Below are positions 18,517-27,236 of a stretch of 64,000 nucleotides of DNA, piece after piece (position 1 is the first letter of the stretch; each line of letters begins with the position of its first letter). The DNA lies in assembly GCF_034479555.1 (NCBI RefSeq), contig NZ_CP140151.1, positions 3,348,001-3,412,000 on the forward strand. The letters are read 5' to 3'. This DNA is from Chromohalobacter canadensis. GTDB taxonomy: Bacteria > Pseudomonadota > Gammaproteobacteria > Pseudomonadales > Halomonadaceae. The notes below the pieces were generated by a model. It saw nothing but the letters and a program-made list of their open reading frames with translations, was not told where the DNA came from and did not search any database. The translations under genes were made by a program, and so were the position numbers.

Positions 18517-18695
18517 ATGGGGGCATTGCTTTGAAAGTGAGACAGGCTAATGTCGATCTGCTTGCTTGAAAGCGAATTAACGGCAACTCGGAAAGGCGAA
18601 GGTTGCGATAGGTAAATAAAAAATAAGGTGGGGCTTGGCAATAAGCGAATAAATGGCGATAATATGGACACATCCCAACTGTCTAGAGGTAAAGA

Positions 18696-19073
18696 ATGTC
18701 TCTGTTGAGCGAGTACATGAAAAAGGAACAGCTGCTAAAGCAACTCAGCGAAGAGTTGCAGCAGCTGGAACAGGACCAGCGCCTGACATCTGAGCTGGAA
18801 TTCAAGGAAAAGCTCGAAACCTTGATGAAAGAGTACGACAAGACGCCTGCTGCCGTTATCGAGCTGCTTGATCCGCAGCCTGCTTCTCGTACTGCGTCGT
18901 CGTCTCAGGCGAGCACCGGCGGACGCCGCAAGCGTAAGCTGAAGATCTACAAGAACCCCAACACCGGTGAAGTGGTGGAAACGCGGGGTGGTAACCAGAA
19001 GACGCTCAAGGCGTGGAAAGACCAACACGGCAACGATACCGTCGAGTCTTGGTTGGTACGCGTCGAGGACTAA
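18696..19073 (+). CDS. mvaT: MvaT-family H-NS-like xenogeneic silencer
   Basis: The 125-residue protein matches MvaT/MvaU: an N-terminal coiled-coil oligomerisation half (about 1-60, LEFKEKLETLMKEYDKT), a basic linker (GGRRKRKLK) and the C-terminal AT-hook-like DNA-binding domain (YKNPNTGEVVETRGGNQKTL and LKAWKDQHG). It would bind AT-rich DNA and repress acquired genes, possibly including the AT-rich polysaccharide genes at 49-64 kb. A strong terminator follows. A second protein resembling only the N-terminal half is encoded at 21187. Confidence 0.93.
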   Translation: MSLLSEYMKKEQLLKQLSEELQQLEQDQRLTSELEFKEKLETLMKEYDKTPAAVIELLDPQPASRTASSSQASTGGRRKRKLKIYKNPNTGEVVETRGGNQKTLKAWKDQHGNDTVESWLVRVED

Positions 19074-19140
19074 GCGTCCTTTGAGGACAAGCGCTTTCCA
19101 GCGAAAGTGGTTGAGTCCTCCTCAGGTACATTGTGCGGAA

Positions 19141-19172
19141 AAGGCTGATGCTCGAGCATCAGCCTTTTTTAT
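19141..19172 (+). terminator. Rho-independent terminator of mvaT
   Basis: A 26-bp perfect palindrome (19141-19166; arms AAGGCTGATGCTC) followed by further T residues. Confidence 0.9.
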
Positions 19173-19480
19173 TTGCCATGTACTGGGCTAATGAATCGTC
19201 AAAAGCGGCGTGCGAAAGCCACTTCGCCCAGCGAATGAGTATCGTGAGTTTCGCGGTTGATCGATGACCCTTGGCTAGCCCGTTTCAATAGACATCGGCT
19301 TGATAGCTTGGCTGGAGCGCAGCTCAACACAAGAGGCATAACGGAATGGCACAAAAGGCGCCACGGGCGTCTACGCTAGTTGATGAGGCCTCGGGTAAAA
19401 GGATGAAAGGCTTCTCATCAACAGCAGGAGGCCGTAAACATGGCAATGGGAGTTAGTAAGGCCAGGTTTGGCTAGGGCTT
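19173..19480. other. intergenic region upstream of the EAL gene
   Basis: Holds an inverted repeat TTGATGAG/CTCATCAA (near 19379 and 19416) and a possible 11-codon leader ORF (ATG at 19440, stop at 19473). I looked for c-di-GMP riboswitch hallmarks and did not find them. Confidence 0.35.
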
Positions 19481-20920
19481 TTGTTGGTGCTGGCGATCCT
19501 CTCGCTGGGAGAGGCTTGGCTCACATTCGCCTTGGCATTGGCCGCGCTTGTCATGGCAGGCCTCGCCATCTGGCTGGCGCGGTGGCGCGAACGCAAGCAG
19601 CGTTTGAAGCGCCAAGCCTTGCGTAATGACCTGGTGACCGATCTGCCGGGGCGCGTACTCCTCGAACGACACCTGCAACGCTTCATGGACGATGCCTACG
19701 CCGTCTCGCTTTATTACCTGGCGTTCGACGCTTTGCGCCACCTGCGTGCCCAGTTCGGGGGCGAATGCGCCGACCTGGCGGCGCAGGGCATCGCCGAACG
19801 TCTGCGCGATACCTGCGGCGGCGTGTGTTATCCGGCGCGTCTCTCGGACGACGTCTTCGCGGTCACGGCCTCCGGCGCGCAAGATCCCCTGGCGATGGCT
19901 GCGCGTTATCAGGAAATGCTCCACGCGCCCATCGAGGTCCATGGTGTGCCGCACCGGCTCGAACTACGCATCGGGGGTGCCGTGTCGCCCGAGCATGGCA
20001 AGACGCCCACGGCGTTGTTGCAAGCCGCGCAGGATGCCGCCGACCAAGTACTGGCCAGCGCCGGGGCCGAGCCGCAGCTATTCAAGCTCGACCTGCTCAA
20101 GACATCCGAGCGTCGGCGTTTCCTGGCGGAGACGTTGGCCGATGCCCTGGAGCAGGAGTCCCCGTTCTTCGAACTGTACCTGCAACCCCAATACCGTCTC
20201 GCCAATCGGCAACTAGTGGGCGCCGAAGCCTTGATTCGTTGGCAGCACGACGCGTTCGGCACTATATCGCCCGGTGAATTCATTCCTGTGGCCGAAGCCA
20301 GCCACCAGATCGTGCCGCTGGACGAAAAAGTGTTCGACACCATGCTCGCTTGGTTGGCACGTCACGAACTGCCGCATACGCAGGGCCTGGTATGGGCGAT
20401 CAATCTATCGATACGTCATTTCGACGACCATCGTTTCACCGACTGGCTACTGGAACGCTGCCAGCATTACGGCGTTCCCCCACAATGCATCGAGCTCGAG
20501 GTTACCGAGCACGTCGCCACGCAAGACCTTTCTCAAGTACGTCAAATCATGCGCACCTTGCGTCTGCACGGCTTTGGGCTGGTGCTGGATGATTTCGGCG
20601 CCGGCTATACCTCGTTGCGTTTCTTGAAGGAACTGCCGTTCACTAAGGTTAAGCTCGATAAAGTCTATATCGATGCCATCGCCGAGGATGAGCGCAGCCA
20701 ATTGCTGGTCAAGGGCATCATCGATCTGGCGCGGGGGCTAGGGTTGACTGTCGTCGCCGAAGGGATAGAAACTCAGGAACAGATGGATGTCCTACGCGGG
20801 CTGGGTTGCCCCGTTGGTCAAGGCTATCTATTGGGACGGCCGCGGCCCGCCGAGTCCTTCCTGTGGCGGCTGTCACAGCGCCAAGACACGTTACCAGCGC
20901 GCTCCGCGCGCACGCGCTAG
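19481..20920 (+). CDS. degenerate GGDEF - EAL cyclic-di-GMP phosphodiesterase
   Basis: The 479-residue protein has an N-terminal membrane segment (about 1-35), a degenerate GGDEF domain (about 50-205; the signature position reads LSDDV, so cyclase activity is not expected) and an EAL domain (about 215-465). The EAL catalytic set appears intact: AEALIRW, INLS, EVTEH, LDDFGAGYTSL, KLDKVYID and VVAEGIE. It should hydrolyse c-di-GMP to pGpG. The start is uncertain: the frame opens with TTG at 19481, with TTG or GTG in the next two codons and a weak RBS. Confidence 0.87.
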   Translation: MLVLAILSLGEAWLTFALALAALVMAGLAIWLARWRERKQRLKRQALRNDLVTDLPGRVLLERHLQRFMDDAYAVSLYYLAFDALRHLRAQFGGECADLAAQGIAERLRDTCGGVCYPARLSDDVFAVTASGAQDPLAMAARYQEMLHAPIEVHGVPHRLELRIGGAVSPEHGKTPTALLQAAQDAADQVLASAGAEPQLFKLDLLKTSERRRFLAETLADALEQESPFFELYLQPQYRLANRQLVGAEALIRWQHDAFGTISPGEFIPVAEASHQIVPLDEKVFDTMLAWLARHELPHTQGLVWAINLSIRHFDDHRFTDWLLERCQHYGVPPQCIELEVTEHVATQDLSQVRQIMRTLRLHGFGLVLDDFGAGYTSLRFLKELPFTKVKLDKVYIDAIAEDERSQLLVKGIIDLARGLGLTVVAEGIETQEQMDVLRGLGCPVGQGYLLGRPRPAESFLWRLSQRQDTLPARSARTR

Positions 20921-21186
20921 CTGCTGTACGCCAATTCAGTGAGTGCGGCGCATGGCGCATACAGCGCATAAAGAAACGTAGGGATTGAACTTCGCAGATT
21001 TGGCATCATCTATAATACTGGGCCGAGTCAACGCCAAGCGATTTAGACATCGCCTATTCAGAGCAACCGTTTTTCCGCGTTACCTATCTGTGTGACTCGT
21101 TGCCGTACGTCGAGCGTCTCCGGTATACCTGACCGAAGCCGTGTTATTACGCTTTTGAACCGCTACATCGTGATTTCAATATTTCC

Positions 21187-21450
21187 ATGAAAAACAATCG
21201 TCAAGCCGCATCACGCCATATGGATGAGCGTGAAAAGCTCCGCAAGTTTCGTGAACTCGATGACGCCTTCGCCACGGCTCTCCAAGAGCTCGATGGCGGC
21301 GGCGCAAGCAATGAAGATGCCACGCCCCAAGAGCCGCCGTTCGAGGAACGCCTGCAGGCGCTGATGCAGGAATACAACCAATCCAGCCAAAGCGTCGCCA
21401 CGCTGATGCGTACCATCGTCGAGATCGGTCACGCGTCACGCGAAGCGTAG
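21187..21450 (+). CDS. small protein resembling the MvaT oligomerisation domain only
   Basis: The 87-residue protein is highly charged and helical. Its central part (FEERLQALMQEYNQSSQSV) aligns by eye with the oligomerisation segment of the window's own MvaT (FKEKLETLMKEYDKTPAAV), but nothing corresponds to the C-terminal DNA-binding motif. A dominant-negative or co-factor role, as described for truncated H-NS relatives, is an inference. A TATAAT at 21011-21016 suggests a leader of about 165 nt. It lies about 2.1 kb downstream of mvaT and 240 bp before a cold-shock gene. Confidence 0.65.
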   Translation: MKNNRQAASRHMDEREKLRKFRELDDAFATALQELDGGGASNEDATPQEPPFEERLQALMQEYNQSSQSVATLMRTIVEIGHASREA

Positions 21451-21689
21451 TGACATATCGCTCGGGGCGCGCCACTGGCGCGCTGGGAAGGCACGACGAG
21501 AACACACGAGAAAGAGTTGACAGCGTCCCCACAAAGGTCCAAGCTTAGCGAAGTAGGTTAGCAAGTGGCATACCGTCAGTAGTAATCGATGTCTTCGAGA
21601 GCCTGGTGTATCGCTAATTTGTTTTACCCACTGCAACTCGGGTAAATACCCGGCAATTGAAAGCGCAATGCGTGTAAAGGATATCGAAA

Positions 21690-21893
21690 ATGGCAACTGG
21701 TACAGTTAAGTGGTTCAACGACGCTAAAGGTTTCGGCTTTATTTCTCCGGACGACGGCGGCGATGACCTCTTTGCCCACTTCTCCGAAATTCAGGCTGAA
21801 GGCTTCAAGTCTCTGCAGGACGGTCAAAAGGTCTCTTTTGACGTCACTCAGGGCAAGAAAGGCCTTCAGGCGTCTAACATCAAGCCCGAGTAA
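21690..21893 (+). CDS. cold-shock protein (CspA family)
   Basis: The 67-residue single cold-shock domain carries both RNA-binding motifs: [11 protein letters not shown] (RNP1) and DLFAHFS (RNP2). Such proteins act as RNA chaperones or antiterminators. The start follows AAAGGATAT. The long gap to the previous gene (239 bp) would allow the extended 5' leader typical of cold-shock mRNAs. A strong terminator follows 37 bp after the stop. Whether it is cold-induced cannot be read from the sequence. Confidence 0.93.
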   Translation: MATGTVKWFNDAKGFGFISPDDGGDDLFAHFSEIQAEGFKSLQDGQKVSFDVTQGKKGLQASNIKPE

Positions 21894-21930
21894 CTTCGCG
21901 TTTGATTCGAAGTTGCAAAGCTTCGCATAA

Positions 21931-21960
21931 CAGGGCCCGCTTCGGCGGGCCCTGTTGCGT
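21931..21960 (+). terminator. Rho-independent terminator of the cold-shock gene
   Basis: Stem CAGGGCCCGC/GCGGGCCCTG with a TTCG tetraloop (21931-21954), followed by a T-rich tail (TTGCGTTT). It may also serve the convergent gene at 21977. Confidence 0.85.
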
Positions 21961-21976
21961 TTGGGGTAGCGGTTGA

Positions 21977-22642
21977 TCAACGGCTGCTCGGCAGCGACTC
22001 CAGCCACTTGCGTATACGCTTCTGGTGCCAGCGACGCGAGACCCGGTGGGTATCGAACGTAGTGGGCACGATCAAACAATCGTTATTCTCTTCGTTGGGA
22101 TCGAGCTCGCTCTTCTCCAGCATGAAGGTCCGGTACGCGCCCAATGGGCGGTCTTCGCTACCGTAGATCGCGACCAGCCGAATCTCCAGCATTCTCAGCA
22201 TTTCATCTTCGAGCGTCAGCGTGTTCCTGTCGATGTTGAGCTCGTGTCCCTCGGCGATGTGATCGATGATCTCCCTAAACGAACACACCTGATGGTAATC
22301 GCCCGAGGCCAGTGGCCCCTGGCGCGTGGCATGCTGCTCGCTACCCCCTTGCCCGCTGTCGTCTGACCGGGTGTAATCGGTCAGGTCGCAGTGATATTCG
22401 CCCTTGGACGTGTGCAACACCCCCATGACATTCGAGACGAAGATCGCCTCCGAACTCATGTTGCTGATCAGGCACATGCCGTCCGGCGACTTGCTGCGCC
22501 CGCGGTTGATGATGATGCGTGGCCGCCGCTGGCGCGCAAAGCCCAGGTAAAGAAGCTGCGCATAAAAAAGCCACACACCCAAGGTGCAGAAACTCGCGAT
22601 TGCGCTCAGTGCACCGCTGTTGTTGTTGAGCCACTCGAGCAT
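21977..22642 (-). CDS. hypothetical protein with one N-terminal membrane anchor
   Basis: The 221-residue protein has one hydrophobic segment (about 10-35, AIASFCTLGVWLFYAQLLYL) followed by a soluble part with no motif I recognise. The pattern is reminiscent of small anchored proteins whose soluble part is beta-rich (IIINRGRSKSPDGMCLISNM). GGAGAGC precedes the ATG. Codon use fits the backbone, so it is probably a real gene. It is convergent with the cold-shock gene; function unknown. Confidence 0.7.
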   Translation of the reverse strand: MLEWLNNNSGALSAIASFCTLGVWLFYAQLLYLGFARQRRPRIIINRGRSKSPDGMCLISNMSSEAIFVSNVMGVLHTSKGEYHCDLTDYTRSDDSGQGGSEQHATRQGPLASGDYHQVCSFREIIDHIAEGHELNIDRNTLTLEDEMLRMLEIRLVAIYGSEDRPLGAYRTFMLEKSELDPNEENNDCLIVPTTFDTHRVSRRWHQKRIRKWLESLPSSR

Positions 22643-22690
22643 TCCTTGCTCTCCTTATAGATGGTAAGTAAACGGTATTGCTTGGAAAAA

Positions 22691-22726
22691 GAAAAACGCT
22701 GCCTGACAGTATCGTCCGGCAGCGTT
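22691..22726 (-). terminator. minus-strand terminator with no obvious upstream gene
   Basis: Stem AACGCTGCC/GGCAGCGTT (22695-22703 and 22718-22726), extended by GAC/GTC across a single mismatch, followed on the minus strand by a T-rich run (TTTTTC). It ends 48 bp upstream of the 22642 start, so it would end a leftward transcript from within the gap. Confidence 0.7.
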
Positions 22727-22758
22727 CGACTGTAGCGAGTCTAGCAAAAAGCCACTGA

Positions 22759-22804
22759 CTACGCTGAATAGGTGGTGCTGGCTACGCTGAATAGGTGGCG
22801 CTGG
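22759..22804. repeat. two-copy 23-bp tandem repeat
   Basis: Two adjacent 23-mers beginning CTACGCTGAATAGGTGG, differing at one base. They probably arose by slippage; no function is evident. Confidence 0.8.
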
Positions 22805-23072
22805 TCTTCCTGACCACGAACCGCGTCCTGGCGGGCGCCTAACTCGGAGATCGCTCGTCACAAACGATGACTGCGACCTTTGTGGCCGCCTTATATGCCG
22901 GCCTGTGTCGTTCGGGTCAGGTGATGCTATGAGGCTAAGCGCTTTCATGCACTCAGAGCAAAAGAAAATTCGTAACGTATTAACACCGATATTTAGTATT
23001 GTTAACGAGATGTAAGAACACGCAAGAAGGCTGCATCTTAACGTAATAAATGGCGTCGGGTTAAAAAATGTT

Positions 23073-24197
23073 ATGAACACAGCCTTTGCCTTCAATCTGC
23101 GCGAGGTCAATGGGGCGCTGGGCGATCTCGGGACCTTGCTGCCGTTGATGCTGGGGAGCATCGCCATCGGTGGGCTAGCGCCCGTGCCGGTAGTGCTGGG
23201 GTTTGCCGTCTTTTATCTAGGCACGGCGTTGTACTATCGTCTGCCGATTCCCGTGCAGCCCATGAAGGCCGTGGCGGCCGTCATATTGACGGCGGGTATG
23301 TCGCCGCTGGAACTGGCCATCGCCGGGGCGATGATCGGCGTGGTGTTATTGATCCTGGGACTGACCGGCTGGATCGCACGCCTCAACCGCTTGATCCCGC
23401 AATCCGTATTGGCCGGGCTGCAACTGGGGTTGGGGGCGCTGCTGGCCTTGACCAGCCTCACGCTGATGGCCGAGCAAGCCTGGATAGGCATTGCCACGCT
23501 CAGCGTGCTGTTGATAGCGATGCGCTTTCCGCGCTGGCCCTCCGTCGTGCTGGCGTTATTGACGGCTTGGGGGTTGGGATATTTCCAGGCCGCGAGCGCG
23601 CCGCTCATCGACACCGGCACCGCGTGGTTCCCCGCGCTGGCGAGCTGGCCGGACATGCAAAGTATCGAGCGTGCCATGTCGATGCTGGTATTGCCGCAAC
23701 TCTCATTGACCGTCACCAACGCCATCGTATTGACCACGCTCGTCGCCGGCGATTACTTCGGCGAGCGTGCCACGCATGTCACGCCAGCGCGTCTTTCGAT
23801 CTCCACCGGTCTGGCCAACCTTGTGCTGACGCCGTTCGGCGCCTTGCCGATGTGTCACGGTGCCGGAGGCCTGGCGGCGCATTACCGCTTCGGCGCGCGT
23901 ACCGGTACCGCGCCGCTACTACTGGGCGGCGCGTTGCTGGCCGTGGCATGTTTGCCACCGCAGTGGGGGCTAGGATTGCTCGCGGGTATTCCCAGTGCCG
24001 GATTGGGCGCCTTGCTGCTCGTCGCTGCCTGGCAGCTTGCCATCACCAAGCGACTGTTCGACAGCAAGCCCTCATGCTGGCCGGTGATCGCCGCGACCGC
24101 CGTGGTGACGGTCGCGCTGGATCCTTTCTGGGGGCTCATCGCCGGCGGCATCGCCGAATGGGCGAGGATCAGGTGGCATCGCCATCGCCACGCTTGA
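23073..24197 (+). CDS. putative molybdate/sulfate permease (MOT1-like, SulP-related)
   Basis: The 374-residue protein has about ten membrane segments. The N terminus (FNLREVNGALGDLGTLLPL) and the loop PIPVQPMKAVAA are hallmarks of the MOT1 branch related to SulP anion transporters; plant MOT1 proteins move molybdate. No STAS domain is present, as usual for this branch. Molybdate is the likelier substrate by family, with sulfate possible. The 3' end overlaps the convergent CNNM gene by 29 bp. Confidence 0.8.
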   Translation: MNTAFAFNLREVNGALGDLGTLLPLMLGSIAIGGLAPVPVVLGFAVFYLGTALYYRLPIPVQPMKAVAAVILTAGMSPLELAIAGAMIGVVLLILGLTGWIARLNRLIPQSVLAGLQLGLGALLALTSLTLMAEQAWIGIATLSVLLIAMRFPRWPSVVLALLTAWGLGYFQAASAPLIDTGTAWFPALASWPDMQSIERAMSMLVLPQLSLTVTNAIVLTTLVAGDYFGERATHVTPARLSISTGLANLVLTPFGALPMCHGAGGLAAHYRFGARTGTAPLLLGGALLAVACLPPQWGLGLLAGIPSAGLGALLLVAAWQLAITKRLFDSKPSCWPVIAATAVVTVALDPFWGLIAGGIAEWARIRWHRHRHA

Positions 24198-25197
24198 GGC
24201 GCTTCACCCAGCGTTGCTTGGCGTAGCGTCGCAGGTTCTCGACGTTGTCCGTCTCGTCGACGATGTCCTGGCCGAGAATTGTCTCGATGACGTCCTCCAG
24301 CGTGATCAGCCCCACCCAGGTGCCATGCTCGTCGTAAACCACGCGCATGTGGCCGTGGTCCTTGAGCATTGCGGTGAAGACATGCTCGACGTTATCCGTC
24401 TCGTGCAGCGCCTCGATAGGGTGCATTAGTGCCTTCATGGTCTGCTCATCCTCGGCGTGATAAGTATCCGCCTTATGGATGTAGCCAATCGCCTGCTCAC
24501 CGCCGTCCATCACCGGAAAGCGCGTGAACTGCATCTTGCCGAACTGTTCGTCGAACTCCGCCACGCTGAGATCCGGCGGCACTGAAACGCACACCGTACG
24601 TGGCGTCATCACGCTTTTCACGCGGATCTCATGCAGATTGAGGATATTGACGATGGCCCGCGTTTCGTCGCTATCCAGCGCCTTCTCGTCCAGGCCGATG
24701 CGTGCCAGCGCCTTGATCTCGCCGCGCATGTCGACATCGTGCTCCGACTTGCCGATGCGGTTGGTGATCCGCTCGGAAAGCCAGATGAACGGCGTCAGCA
24801 CGAAGATCATCACCCGCAGGATAGGCGGCAGCAGCGGGGCGAGGGCACGCCAGTAGCTCGCACCGATGGTCTTGGGAATGATCTCCGAAACGACCAGGAT
24901 CGCCAGCGTCATCACCGCCGAGGCAATCGCCACGTGGGAATCGCCGAAGACCACCGCCACCTTCGCGCCCACGCCCGTCGCGCCCACGGTATGCGCGATG
25001 GTATTGAGCGTGAGGATCGCCGCCAGCGGACGGTCGATGTTGGACTTCAACCTGGAAAGGGAAGCATGCAGCTTCGGGCGATCATCCTTCAACTGCGCAA
25101 TGTAGCTCGGGGTCAGCGACAGCAGCGCCGCCTCGAGGATGGAACACAGAAATGAAAACCCGATGGAAAGCAGGGCAAAGGCCGCAAGGAGGACCAT
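24169..25197 (-). CDS. CNNM/CorC-family membrane protein (DUF21 plus CBS pair)
   Basis: The 342-residue protein has an N-terminal DUF21 membrane domain (about 1-170, with EIIPKTIGA) and a tandem CBS domain (about 195-320, VMTPRTVCVSV and GLITLEDVIETILGQ). The family is linked to magnesium or cobalt efflux and is often labelled hemolysin-like. The C-terminal CorC_HlyC domain is absent, so this is the short form. The N terminus MVLLAAFALLSIGFSF is a normal start. Convergent overlap with the permease gene may allow antisense effects. Confidence 0.86.
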   Translation of the reverse strand: MVLLAAFALLSIGFSFLCSILEAALLSLTPSYIAQLKDDRPKLHASLSRLKSNIDRPLAAILTLNTIAHTVGATGVGAKVAVVFGDSHVAIASAVMTLAILVVSEIIPKTIGASYWRALAPLLPPILRVMIFVLTPFIWLSERITNRIGKSEHDVDMRGEIKALARIGLDEKALDSDETRAIVNILNLHEIRVKSVMTPRTVCVSVPPDLSVAEFDEQFGKMQFTRFPVMDGGEQAIGYIHKADTYHAEDEQTMKALMHPIEALHETDNVEHVFTAMLKDHGHMRVVYDEHGTWVGLITLEDVIETILGQDIVDETDNVENLRRYAKQRWVKRLKRGDGDAT

Positions 25198-25382
25198 GAA
25201 GACTCTTGGTTGAGAATGGAGCGCTCATTTATCCAGTCCCGAAGAAGGCTGTCAATCCATGCGTGAGGCGTTTTTCGACGGTGAGTGGCGGGGTGGGTGT
25301 AGCGAGCCTTATCTATCGCTTTTTCCTTGTCAAAATTATTTATTGGGGGTACATTAAAGAAAGAAGGATAATCCAATGAGGT

Positions 25383-25682
25383 ATGCCAATGATCGCGAAA
25401 AAAGACGATTCAAAGACTACTTGGATTGATCCCGATGATGCTCCAGAGCTCGACGACGATTGGTTTGAGGGAGCTTATCAGTACGAGGATGACAAGCTGG
25501 TCAAGCGTGGCCGTGGGCGACCGCCCCTGGCGCATAAGAAGATGCCGGTAAAGGTGCGGTATGACCAAGACGTTATCGACGCCTTCCGGGAATCCGGCCC
25601 TGGCTGGCAAACTCGCATGAATAAAGCCCTTCGCCAGTTTCTGGCCGAGCATGACATCAACGAGCTGGATAGGCGTCAGTGA
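25383..25682 (+). CDS. BrnA-like antitoxin (orphan)
   Basis: The 99-residue product has an acidic N-terminal part (DPDDAPELDDDWFEGAYQ), a basic RGRGRPP linker and a ribbon-helix-helix C terminus (VRYDQDVIDAFRESGPGWQ) typical of BrnA/COG3514 antitoxins. Such proteins usually follow a BrnT toxin gene. The 185 bp upstream contain no BrnT reading frame on either strand, so the toxin seems lost. Start is ambiguous between 25383 and 25389; an out-of-frame ATG at 25376 has the better RBS. It marks the left edge of the toxin-antitoxin region. Confidence 0.75.
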   Translation: MPMIAKKDDSKTTWIDPDDAPELDDDWFEGAYQYEDDKLVKRGRGRPPLAHKKMPVKVRYDQDVIDAFRESGPGWQTRMNKALRQFLAEHDINELDRRQ

Positions 25683-25954
25683 TTGGCGTAAGGCATGGTG
25701 GCAGCGCCGGGCATCGCTAGTGGAGCTTGCCGCCATTTTGAGTCGATTTTTAACGCCGTATGGGCGAGCGCAGGCATTTTTCAGACAAAGCGTAGAAAGC
25801 GTAGCTGAGCCGTCCAGTCACCTTGCCGACTAGCCACTCTACCCATGGTATGCCACGCGGGGCGCGAGAAGCTGCTCGGGCAGACGTCTTGCTTTAAACT
25901 GCAAGGAAATGAGTTTCGCTATAAATGAATACTTCACACCAAGAGGTGATCGGC

Positions 25955-26236
25955 ATGCAAGCATATCCTCCGATTGATAAGGAAACCTTGCGCGCAGAGC
26001 TCAAGCGCGAGCTGCGTTCTGACTTCCTGCAGGATATCCGCATCGAATCCGGCATCGATAGCTCCGGCGAAGAGGCGGTCTGGGTCTGGCTCGTCGTGGA
26101 TGAAGGTGCGATGGGAAGCCAAAAAAACAAGAGCAAGGTCAAAGACATCAGGGAAAGCATCTACCGGACGTTTTCTGAACGCGCCCCCGGCGTCTTTCCT
26201 TATATCCGACTGGATAACCCCCAAGTGTCAGCCTGA
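25955..26236 (+). CDS. hypothetical protein, 93 residues
   Basis: Small soluble protein with a helical charged N terminus (IDKETLRAELKRELRSDFLQ) and a beta-rich middle (AVWVWLVVDEG). The ATG at 25955 is preceded by GAGGTG; an in-frame ATG at 25925 would add ten residues. I do not recognise the family. Its size and place among antitoxin genes make a toxin-antitoxin accessory possible, but nothing in the sequence proves it. No partner follows before cysQ. Confidence 0.55.
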   Translation: MQAYPPIDKETLRAELKRELRSDFLQDIRIESGIDSSGEEAVWVWLVVDEGAMGSQKNKSKVKDIRESIYRTFSERAPGVFPYIRLDNPQVSA

Positions 26237-26361
26237 AGCGCCGCAATACCCGACAATACCGCACCTTTATTCTCGCCTTGGCCTTTCACCCCAGTTGGTC
26301 GCGCGCCTGATGCTCCTTTAGCAGCTCGATTCTTTTAGTTTTGTACGAACCAGGAAGCCCG

Positions 26362-27198
26362 ATGACCGATTTCATTACCGACTCCACGCGCAACCGCCTT
26401 ATCGAGGGCGTCCACGTCGCCGGCCAGGAGATCATGGCGATCTACCGTCGTGACTTCGCCATCGAAGAAAAGGCCGACGCCAGCCCGCTCACCGAAGCGG
26501 ATATGGCCTCGCACCACGCCCTGGTCGGGTTGCTGGAAGCCATCACTCCCAAGGTGCCGATTCTCTCCGAAGAATCCGCCGAGATCCGCTACGAGACCCG
26601 CCAAAAATGGCAGCGTTACTGGCTGATCGACCCGCTGGATGGCACCAAGGAATTCATCAGCCACAATGGCGAGTTCACACTCAATGTCGCCCTGGTGGAA
26701 GAAGGCGTGCCGGTATTCGGCATCGTCCACGCGCCCGCGCTCGAAAGCGGCCCCGCGACCTGGTGGGGCCAGCACGGGCAGGGCGCCTACAAGCGCGAGA
26801 ACGGCAGTGACGACCAACCGATTCACGCCCGCGCATTGCCTGACCCCCAGGCCGAGCCCTGGAAGATCATCGGCAGCCGCCGCCATGGCGCAGAAATCTT
26901 CGAAGCCTTCTGCCAGCGCCTACCCGCGCATGAATGCGTCTCCATGGGCAGCTCGTTGAAGCTGTGCCTGGTCGCCGAAGGCAATGCCGATCTCTACCCG
27001 CGCCTCGCCCCCACCAGCGAATGGGACACCGCCGCCGCCCAAGCCGTCGTCACCGCCGCTGGTGGCCAAGTGCTCAATGTCGAGACGCTTGAACCGCTGC
27101 GCTGCAACCAACAAGACAGCGTGCTCAACCCGTTCTTCATCGTCTGCGGCCAGCGCGACCAACGCTGGGAAAACGCCCTGCGCGAAAGCATCGCCTAA
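26362..27198 (+). CDS. cysQ: 3'(2'),5'-bisphosphate nucleotidase CysQ
   Basis: The 278-residue member of the inositol-monophosphatase superfamily dephosphorylates PAP to AMP, removing the by-product of PAPS use. Metal-site motifs are EES (LSEESAE), DPLDGTKEF and WDTAAAQAVV near the C terminus. The ATG at 26362 follows CAGGAAG. The role connects with cysDNC (39-42 kb) and the sulfotransferase at 56 kb, although the genes are not adjacent. The last 21 bases and following 14 bases are repeated 4,000 bp downstream. Confidence 0.92.
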   Translation: MTDFITDSTRNRLIEGVHVAGQEIMAIYRRDFAIEEKADASPLTEADMASHHALVGLLEAITPKVPILSEESAEIRYETRQKWQRYWLIDPLDGTKEFISHNGEFTLNVALVEEGVPVFGIVHAPALESGPATWWGQHGQGAYKRENGSDDQPIHARALPDPQAEPWKIIGSRRHGAEIFEAFCQRLPAHECVSMGSSLKLCLVAEGNADLYPRLAPTSEWDTAAAQAVVTAAGGQVLNVETLEPLRCNQQDSVLNPFFIVCGQRDQRWENALRESIA

Positions 27199-27212
27199 CC
27201 CGGGCCACGAGC
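27178..27212 (+). repeat. cysQ 3'-end direct repeat, left copy
   Basis: This 35-bp stretch covers the end of cysQ, its stop codon and 14 bp beyond. It recurs at 31178-31212 with three mismatches. The offset is exactly 4,000 bp. Confidence 0.8.
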
Positions 27213-27236
27213 GGCGGGATGCGGGCTACAATATTG

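Larger units (their letters stand above)
22643..23072. other. intergenic region with orphan terminator and 23-bp tandem repeat
   Basis: This 430-bp gap separates the divergently transcribed genes at 22642 and 23073. It contains a minus-strand terminator (22691-22726), a two-copy 23-bp repeat (22759-22804), and a stem-loop that on the minus strand shows AGGAA in its loop (22802-22816). The part next to 23073 is AT-rich and probably carries the permease promoter. No coding region is supported. Confidence 0.5.

Noticed and set aside
19173..19480. Possible c-di-GMP riboswitch ahead of the EAL gene
   Set aside because: The conserved GEMM core elements are not present; only an unrelated inverted repeat is seen.
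22655..23167. 170-codon minus-strand frame between two divergent genes
   Set aside because: Overlaps the start of the permease gene, crosses the tandem repeat and the terminator, and shows no protein-like composition.
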